A stretch of DNA of 20,063 nt from JAYZDB01 sp036338025 (GTDB lineage: Bacteria; Planctomycetota; UBA1135; UBA2386), in assembly GCA_036338025.1 (NCBI GenBank), contig JAYZDB010000137.1, positions 1 to 20,063 on the forward strand, read 5' to 3'. This document shows, in pieces, positions 15,034 to 20,063 of this stretch. The notes beneath the pieces are model-generated. The model had not been told where the DNA came from. It saw only the letters and a program-made list of their open reading frames with translations, and did no database searches. The translations under genes were made by a program, and so were the position numbers. Position 1 is the stretch's first letter. The number at the start of each line of letters is the position of its first letter.

Positions 15034-17680
15034 CACGCGCAAGGACTGCGCTGCCGGGACAGCGAGATCCGCAGCGATCGCAGAACCGGTGCTGAAGGCG
15101 GTGTCGCCGTCAAAAGCCCCATTTCCGACGCCCCCCGCTCTCGCGGTCGCAGAAACGCTTGTCCCGGCCCCCACCAGCGCCGATAAGCCCAAGATGCCCC
15201 TCTGGCAGACACATAAGTTCGGTGGCAGCAGCCTCGCTGATGCCGCTCGTATCCGAAAAGCCGCACAGCTGGTCACGGAAGCCAACCAGACCGATAGCGT
15301 GCGGATCGCGGTCATCGTGTCTGCGATGGGCGGCGTCACGGACAAGCTGATCCAAGCCACCGAGTGGGCCACGGACCCCGAGGCGGACTACGAGACCACG
15401 GTCGAGCAACTCCGCAGCCAGGCCCTCGACACCTGCACGGAATTACTCGAAGACCCGGCAGCCCTCCACGACGTGATCGAGACTTCGGTCGGGGAACTGC
15501 TCGATCTCCTGCGGGGAGTACGCATCGCCGGCACCTGCCCCACTTCCACCCACGATCTGAGTAGCGGAATCGGGGAAACGTGGTCCGCACAATTGCTCTG
15601 CAATCATCTCTGCGAAAGCGGCGTCGAAGCATCCTACCTTGACACCCGACAAGTCCTGGTTGTCGAACAGCGGTCGACAGGTCCAGCGGTCCTCTGGAAC
15701 CCCACCGCCACCAAGGTCGAGCAGTGGTTCGCTCAGCAAACGGCGCAGATTGTCGTCATCACGGGCTACATCGCTCGAGCAGCTGATGGCACAGCAACCA
15801 CGCTTCGTCGCAACGGCAGCGACTACTCAGCATCGATATTCGGCAAACTCCTGTCTGCGGATTCGATCACGATCTGGACAGACGTCGCTGGGGTTATGAG
15901 CGCGGACCCTCGCCTGGTCCCCGAGGCCAAGGTGGTACCAACTCTCTCCTACGACGAGGCAATGGAACTGGCCTACTTCGGCGCTGCGGTCCTGCACCCG
16001 CAGACGATGGGGCCGGCGATCGAGGACCGAATTCCCATCCTGATCCGAAATGCCGGCAACCCGTCGGATCCAGGTACTGCAATCACAGATAACTGCCCCT
16101 CGACACAAGACCCCGTAAAGGGGTTCTCCTCCGTCGCTGGCATCAGCCTCCTGAGTCTGGAGGGGGCCGGCATGATCGGGGTCCCTGGTATTGCTGGGCG
16201 CATGTTCGGATCACTTCGTGAAGTCGACGTATCCGTGATCATGATCTCGCAGGCCAGTTCGGAGCACTCGGTATGCGTCGCGATCCCCGAACACCAGGGT
16301 GAAGTAGCGCGCGAAGCCGTCCGAGACGCCTTCTCCGCTGAACTAGACGATGGCCAGGTTCAGAGCGTGAACCTCTCAGGGCCGTACAACATCCTGGCGG
16401 CGGTCGGAGATGACATGATCCACACGCCCGGAGTCGCCGCACGGTTCTTCGCTGCGTTGGCCCGAGCTGGCATCAACGTCCGCGCAATCGCCCAAGGAGC
16501 GTCGGAACGAAACATCTCGGTAGTCGTTGCAGAGGCCGACGCAGCCAGAGCCCTGCGGGCGGTGCATGCCGGGTTCTATCTCGCAGAGCAGACGATTTCT
16601 GTCGCCCTGATCGGTGTTGGTAAGGTCGGAAGTGAACTCCTGAAGCAACTCTTGAACCAAAGTGCTTACCTGCGCTCAAGGTTTCAGATCGATCTGCAAA
16701 TCCGCGCAATCGCCAACTCAAGTTCCATGCTGCTGCGTCAAACCGGTCTGGATTCGGATGATGACTGGCGCCAATGCCTGCAAGACGAGGGCACACCGTT
16801 CGACCAATCCAGCCTGTTAGAACACCTGCAGGCTCCGCATCTGCCGCATGCCGTCATTCTCGATTGCTCGGCAAGCCCGATCCTGTCGGACTCGTACTCA
16901 GACTGGTTGGCCCGCGGCATCCATGTAATCACCCCGAACAAACTGGCAAACACTGGACCACTCGCCACCTACCTGCAACTGCAGAAACTCGGCAACCAGG
17001 TCTCGTCCCGTTACCTGTACGAGGCAACGGTAGGAGCAGGCCTGCCAGTGATCTCGACCATTCGCCACCTGCTGGAAACCGGTGACAAGATCGAGCGGAT
17101 CGAGGGCATCCTGTCCGGCAGCCTGTCCTTCATGCTGAGTGAGTTCGGTCCCGACCGACCATTCTCGCAGGTCGTGCGTGAAGCCCGCCAACGTGGATAC
17201 ACCGAGCCCGATCCCCGCGAAGACCTTTCAGGGATGGACGTCGCCCGCAAGGCGGTGATCCTCGGCAGAGAGATCGGGCTGACGCTGGAACTGCAAGACC
17301 TGCCGGTCGAGAGCCTGGTGCCCGACGGACTCGATGAGGATCTGGCTCCGGATGCGTTCATTGATGAGCTCGCCAAGCACGACTCTGAGATGGAATCCCG
17401 CCGTCTCGATGCCAGATCCAAGGGGCAGGTTCTTCGCTACGTCGCATGCCTTGACCTGGTAAACGGGACGGTCGAGGTCGGGCTCAAGAGCTTCGATGAC
17501 GCTTCAGCCTTCGCCCGCATCGGCGGAGGCGACAACATCCTGGTGTTCACCACCCTGCGTTACACGGCACCCCAACCTCTCATCATCCAAGGACCGGGCG
17601 CCGGGGCAGCCGTGACCGCGGCAGGCGTGTTCGGAGATATCTTGACCCTCGCCAACAGGCTCGGCTCCGTGCAGCGCTGA
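15026..17680 (+). CDS. thrA: Bifunctional aspartokinase / homoserine dehydrogenase
   Basis: Catalyses the first and third steps of the aspartate family pathway, phosphorylating aspartate and reducing aspartate semialdehyde to homoserine, the precursor of threonine and methionine. The kinase starts at KFGGSSLADA (residues 64-73) and runs to about 350. Two ACT regulatory domains lie at about 370-515. Homoserine dehydrogenase follows with a nucleotide-binding GVGKVG at 530-535, ITPNK at 635-639, EPDPREDLSGMDVARK at 727-742 and a C-terminal GPGAGAAVTAAGVFGDIL. An extra Ala/Pro-rich N-terminus of 56 residues precedes the usual start. Met57 (15194) would give 828 residues, close to E. coli ThrA, but the extension has GC-rich third positions like coding DNA. 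Neither start has a clear Shine-Dalgarno. The gene is divergent from the regulator/metH operon and ends 3 bp from the convergent secreted-protein gene. Confidence 0.95.
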   Translation: MALTRKDCAAGTARSAAIAEPVLKAVSPSKAPFPTPPALAVAETLVPAPTSADKPKMPLWQTHKFGGSSLADAARIRKAAQLVTEANQTDSVRIAVIVSAMGGVTDKLIQATEWATDPEADYETTVEQLRSQALDTCTELLEDPAALHDVIETSVGELLDLLRGVRIAGTCPTSTHDLSSGIGETWSAQLLCNHLCESGVEASYLDTRQVLVVEQRSTGPAVLWNPTATKVEQWFAQQTAQIVVITGYIARAADGTATTLRRNGSDYSASIFGKLLSADSITIWTDVAGVMSADPRLVPEAKVVPTLSYDEAMELAYFGAAVLHPQTMGPAIEDRIPILIRNAGNPSDPGTAITDNCPSTQDPVKGFSSVAGISLLSLEGAGMIGVPGIAGRMFGSLREVDVSVIMISQASSEHSVCVAIPEHQGEVAREAVRDAFSAELDDGQVQSVNLSGPYNILAAVGDDMIHTPGVAARFFAALARAGINVRAIAQGASERNISVVVAEADAARALRAVHAGFYLAEQTISVALIGVGKVGSELLKQLLNQSAYLRSRFQIDLQIRAIANSSSMLLRQTGLDSDDDWRQCLQDEGTPFDQSSLLEHLQAPHLPHAVILDCSASPILSDSYSDWLARGIHVITPNKLANTGPLATYLQLQKLGNQVSSRYLYEATVGAGLPVISTIRHLLETGDKIERIEGILSGSLSFMLSEFGPDRPFSQVVREARQRGYTEPDPREDLSGMDVARKAVILGREIGLTLELQDLPVESLVPDGLDEDLAPDAFIDELAKHDSEMESRRLDARSKGQVLRYVACLDLVNGTVEVGLKSFDDASAFARIGGGDNILVFTTLRYTAPQPLIIQGPGAGAAVTAAGVFGDILTLANRLGSVQR

Positions 17681-17683
17681 GCC

Positions 17684-18700
17684 TCAGAGGATGGTCACCG
17701 CATTGGAGTTGGTCAGCAATGCGGCACCTCCCCGGATGACGGCAGCCTGAAACGGTAGCGGCCCTATCGCAGACGAGACGCTAGGCATCGGGCCATAAAA
17801 ATGCGTCTCAGAGCCACCCGTCGCGGTGCTCGAACCAACAAGGACCATGAAAGGTGAGGGATTGAGCCAGAGACGAGTAGCCGGGGAGACGGACAGGCCA
17901 CCGCCAATGTAGGTGGCACCAAGGTAGCTCCAGACAGTGTCGCCAGCGATACACTGGGTGACGCGCCCAGTCAGTGTCTCACCGGTAGCCGGGAACATCC
18001 CCCCCAGTCCGTAACGCTGCCTGGTCCCTCCGCCAAGGCTCACTCCGCTGGCGCCAAGCTGCAGGATGTTGCGGGCCGATGACAATCCCAACCGGTGTCG
18101 CCACGTGCGAACTTCGCCCGTCGCTTGCGCGCTGCCGGTCGTGAAGTAGTAGCCATGGGTTTCCGCATTCGGATGGCAGAATTGACCATTACTACCCGTG
18201 CGATTGAATGACGTGTGGCAGGACATGCCGTCACTGGCCCAGTTCGGAGAGTTGGTCAGTTCAACTCCCCAGGCAAAATGGGCCTCACAGGGAATCACCG
18301 CCGGGGTACTCAAGGTCACGGTTTGGATCCAGGCATTGATCGACCCAACTGGCGTAGACGGCATGCTGAATGGGCCGTAGCGAGCGATCAGATCGACGGC
18401 ACCCGTGCCGGGGCCGTTGGCGTCTGACCCACTGCGGATGACCAGATGGAACGACTCCTGGGTGCTGGAGTTCTGATCTTGGTCAACGAGACCAAGCTGG
18501 GTGACCTCACATTGGATGCCGGTATCGCCCAGCCCACGCCAGTGCGACGAGTGCAGTCCCATGAGGGTCTCGCCGGAAACCGTTCCCAGACCACCTCGAG
18601 ACGAGGCATTGGTGCTACCCGGGTGAATCTCGAAGCTGCGAGACTGCGCAACGACTGTCGACGCGATCAACCCAACAGTGAGTAGGAGTCCGGCGCGCAT
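17684..18700 (-). CDS. Secreted protein of unknown function, paralog A
   Basis: 338 residues from ATG 18700. The frame stays open 52 codons further upstream, but that part runs through the terminator of the neighbouring gene and precedes a textbook signal peptide, so it is taken as non-coding. The signal is MRAGLLLTVGLIASTVVAQS with likely cleavage after VVA. The mature protein is rich in Gly, Ser, Thr and aromatic residues, suggesting a beta-rich fold. It contains LGLVDQDQNS, ESFHLVIRSG, NGPGTG, INAWIQTVTL, FCHPNAETHGYYFTTGS and GGSETHFYGP. No known domain or anchor is recognised. Cysteines in TQC, QFC, PC and IQC positions are shared with paralog B; one in GMSC is private. No Shine-Dalgarno is seen. 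Convergent with thrA across 3 bp. Confidence 0.82.
   Translation of the reverse strand: MRAGLLLTVGLIASTVVAQSRSFEIHPGSTNASSRGGLGTVSGETLMGLHSSHWRGLGDTGIQCEVTQLGLVDQDQNSSTQESFHLVIRSGSDANGPGTGAVDLIARYGPFSMPSTPVGSINAWIQTVTLSTPAVIPCEAHFAWGVELTNSPNWASDGMSCHTSFNRTGSNGQFCHPNAETHGYYFTTGSAQATGEVRTWRHRLGLSSARNILQLGASGVSLGGGTRQRYGLGGMFPATGETLTGRVTQCIAGDTVWSYLGATYIGGGLSVSPATRLWLNPSPFMVLVGSSTATGGSETHFYGPMPSVSSAIGPLPFQAAVIRGGAALLTNSNAVTIL
17698..17724. other. Hairpin at the convergent thrA / paralog A junction
   Basis: CCGCATTG (17698-17705) and CAATGCGG (17717-17724) form a perfect 8-bp stem with an 11-nt loop, 17 bp after the thrA stop and inside the last codons of paralog A. There is no T-run on either side, so it is not a standard intrinsic terminator. 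It could still protect or end the thrA message where there is no intergenic room. Confidence 0.3.
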
Positions 18701-18739
18701 GAGGCAAGTGAGGTGTGAAGAAAGGAAGAACCCGAGAGC

Positions 18740-18745
18740 ATTGTA
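18740..18745 (-). promoter_or_regulatory. Possible -10 element for paralog A
   Basis: On the minus strand this reads TACAAT, five of six matches to TATAAT, about 40 bp before ATG 18700 and just beyond the terminator of paralog B. No good -35 was found at normal spacing. Low confidence. Apart from this and the hairpins, the 191-bp gap 18701-18891 holds nothing else I can name. Confidence 0.25.
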
Positions 18746-18813
18746 ATGGACCGGCTGCCAAACGCCCATCACCCCAGCCGAGTCGATCCTGCAGCATGGA
18801 GAATGGCCGAATA

Positions 18814-18854
18814 GAAAACGGCCCCTCGTGCCAGAAGCGCGAGGGGCCGTTCTC
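18814..18854 (-). terminator. Intrinsic terminator after secreted paralog B
   Basis: A 12-bp perfect stem, AACGGCCCCTCG (18817-18828) with CGAGGGGCCGTT (18840-18851), has an 11-nt loop and two further outer pairs beyond one mismatch. Read on the minus strand the stem ends in CCGTTTTCTATTC, a T-rich tail. It lies about 40 nt past the stop of the gene ending at 18892 and separates it from paralog A. Confidence 0.8.
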
Positions 18855-18857
18855 ACC

Positions 18858-18875
18858 CCCGACCCGAAGGTCGGG
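18858..18875 (-). other. Small hairpin with TTCG tetraloop between paralog B and its terminator
   Basis: CCCGACC (18858-18864) pairs with GGTCGGG (18869-18875). On the minus strand the loop is TTCG closed by C and G, the very stable cUUCGg tetraloop. It lies immediately upstream of the terminator stem and may stabilise the 3' end of the mRNA. Confidence 0.6.
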
Positions 18876-18891
18876 TTTGAACATCAACCCA

Positions 18892-19920
18892 CTAGGGGAG
18901 GATGGTCGTGGAGTTGCCGTTGGACAACGCCGCCACACCACCACTAATGATAGCAGTCTGGAAGGCGATCGGGCCAATCTGAGCAGCTGGCGTCGGCACT
19001 GGGCCGAGGATGTGCGTCTCAGAGCCACCGGCAGCGGTGGAGGAAACGAGCGCCATGAAGAACGCGGGGTTCAGGTACAGTCGCGTGCCTGGGAACAGCG
19101 CAATGCCGCCGGGGAAGTAACCGAAGGACACGTAGGTCTGAACGGTCGCGCCAGCAGGACACTGCGTGGTACGAGCACTCAAGGTCTCCGTGTTGTTCGG
19201 GAACATACCGCCCATGCCGTAACGCTGGTTGGTGCCGCCACCGAGCACGTTGCCCGTGGAGCCCATCTGCAGGACGTTACGAGCAGTCGACAGACCCATG
19301 CGGTAACGCCAGGTACGGGCGTTGCCGGTGTCTGCGGTCGCCGCACTCGAGCCAGCGGTGAAGTAGTAACCGTGTGGCTCAGAGTTGAGGTGACAGAACT
19401 GCATGTTCCGGTTGGTGCGGCTAAACGACGTGTGCGTCGACATGCCATCAGCACTCCAGTTCGTCGATGGGGTCAGCTCAGCGCCCCACGAGTGGAAATC
19501 GCCACAACGAACGACGGCTGGGGTACCCAGCGTCACTGTCTGGATCCAAGCGTTGATCGAGCCAGTTGGGGTGGAAGGCATGTTGAACGGGCCGTATCGG
19601 TACAGAACGTCCGTAGAGCCAGTGCCAGGTCCGTTCGAGTCGGTTCCGGAGCGGATCACGAGGTGGAACGATTCCTGGGTGTTGGAGTTCTGGTCCTGGT
19701 CAACGAGGCCGAGTTGGGTACGACTACAAGCCGAACCGTCATCGCCGAGACCTTGCCAGAAGCGGCTGTGCAGACCCATCAGGCATTCACCTGAGCCGGT
19801 GCCCAAGTTGCCACGAGACGTGTAGCTCGTGCTTCCTGGATGGATGCTAAAGTTTTGGGATTGTGCAATTGCCGTGGACGAGATCAGCAGTCCAACGGCT
19901 AGGACAGAAATGAAACGCAT
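18892..19920 (-). CDS. Secreted protein of unknown function, paralog B
   Basis: 342 residues from ATG 19920, with AGGAG about 9 nt upstream; the open frame extends 32 codons further but without signal-peptide sense. The signal is MRFISVLAVGLLISSTAIAQS, with cleavage expected after AIA. The mature region aligns end to end with paralog A: IHPGST, LMGLHS, WQGLGD, LGLVDQDQNSNTQESFHLVIRSG, RYGPFNMPSTP, INAWIQTVTL, HGYYFTAGS, QRYGMGGMFP, LNPAFFMALVSS and GGSETHILGP. By eye more than half of positions are identical. Shared cysteines fall in SAC, VRC, QFC and TQC; an extra one sits in GECLMG. No catalytic motif, membrane anchor or known repeat is visible. A role as an extracellular or surface structural protein is a guess. 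It has its own terminator. Confidence 0.88.
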   Translation of the reverse strand: MRFISVLAVGLLISSTAIAQSQNFSIHPGSTSYTSRGNLGTGSGECLMGLHSRFWQGLGDDGSACSRTQLGLVDQDQNSNTQESFHLVIRSGTDSNGPGTGSTDVLYRYGPFNMPSTPTGSINAWIQTVTLGTPAVVRCGDFHSWGAELTPSTNWSADGMSTHTSFSRTNRNMQFCHLNSEPHGYYFTAGSSAATADTGNARTWRYRMGLSTARNVLQMGSTGNVLGGGTNQRYGMGGMFPNNTETLSARTTQCPAGATVQTYVSFGYFPGGIALFPGTRLYLNPAFFMALVSSTAAGGSETHILGPVPTPAAQIGPIAFQTAIISGGVAALSNGNSTTILP

Positions 19921-19925
19921 GGTGA

Positions 19926-19935
19926 GAAACTCCTG
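19926..19935 (-). promoter_or_regulatory. Ribosome binding site fixing the start of paralog B
   Basis: On the minus strand CCAGGAG lies about 9 nt before ATG 19920. It supports this start over the longer open frame beginning at 20016. The rest of 19936-20063 shows no gene and no clear promoter hexamers. Confidence 0.6.
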
Positions 19936-20063
19936 GATAAGGACAAGGAGGAAGGGATTGGGAGGGGACATGCTAGCGACAGTTCGCCAGTGGGACATAG
20001 CCCCAGGGAAATGCACGGCCCCTCCGACGGAAGAACCGCTACTCCCAAATACTAGCCGATATT

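Noticed and set aside
18701..18856. Longer N-terminus for secreted paralog A (52 extra codons)
   Set aside because: It would be translated through the terminator hairpin of paralog B and would bury the signal peptide internally.
19921..20016. Longer N-terminus for secreted paralog B (32 extra codons)
   Set aside because: ATG 19920 has a good AGGAG and begins a standard Sec signal; the extension has no such support.

Overview
The window is a gene-dense stretch (intergenic gaps mostly under 210 bp) of a GC-rich, probably Gram-negative bacterial chromosome. The evidence for Gram-negative is a type II lipoprotein signal, classical HemN plus HemY heme enzymes, and a fused ArsR/methyltransferase next to metH. 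The pair of related secreted proteins at the right end, the scarcity of strong Shine-Dalgarno sites and the gene mix would fit Planctomycetota or a neighbouring phylum. That placement is a guess and needs a phylogeny. I see no transposase, phage gene, CRISPR array, tRNA or rRNA.

Positions 1-8949 (+) are one tightly packed heme operon: a 5'-truncated hemC-hemD fusion, hemB, hemL, a histidine kinase, an OmpR-type response regulator, hemE, hemN and hemY. Together these cover glutamate-1-semialdehyde to protoporphyrin IX by the C5 route. hemA would be expected upstream of the window, and ferrochelatase is not seen. Four of the junctions are ATGA stop/start overlaps, and one joins the response regulator directly to hemE. 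The two-component system is therefore built into the heme operon, not merely nearby.

Positions 8950-10257 hold a convergent orphan lipoprotein gene (-) and a strong 16-bp-stem terminator that closes the methionine operon.

Positions 10258-17680 are a methionine/aspartate-family block. metH (-) is preceded by, and almost certainly co-transcribed with, an ArsR-HTH/SAM-methyltransferase fusion gene (-). The bifunctional aspartokinase-homoserine dehydrogenase gene thrA (+) is divergent from both. The roughly 100-bp divergent gap contains a 30-bp nested dyad (TATC/GATA half-sites, all sharing one centre). It overlaps the ribosome-binding region of the regulator gene and a perfect -10 hexamer facing thrA. 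I infer a SahR-like switch in which methyl-cycle status controls both methionine synthase and the entry into homoserine synthesis.

Positions 17684-20063 carry two tandem paralogous genes (-) for secreted proteins of about 340 residues with clear signal peptides and no recognised domain. Two hairpins, one an intrinsic terminator, separate them.
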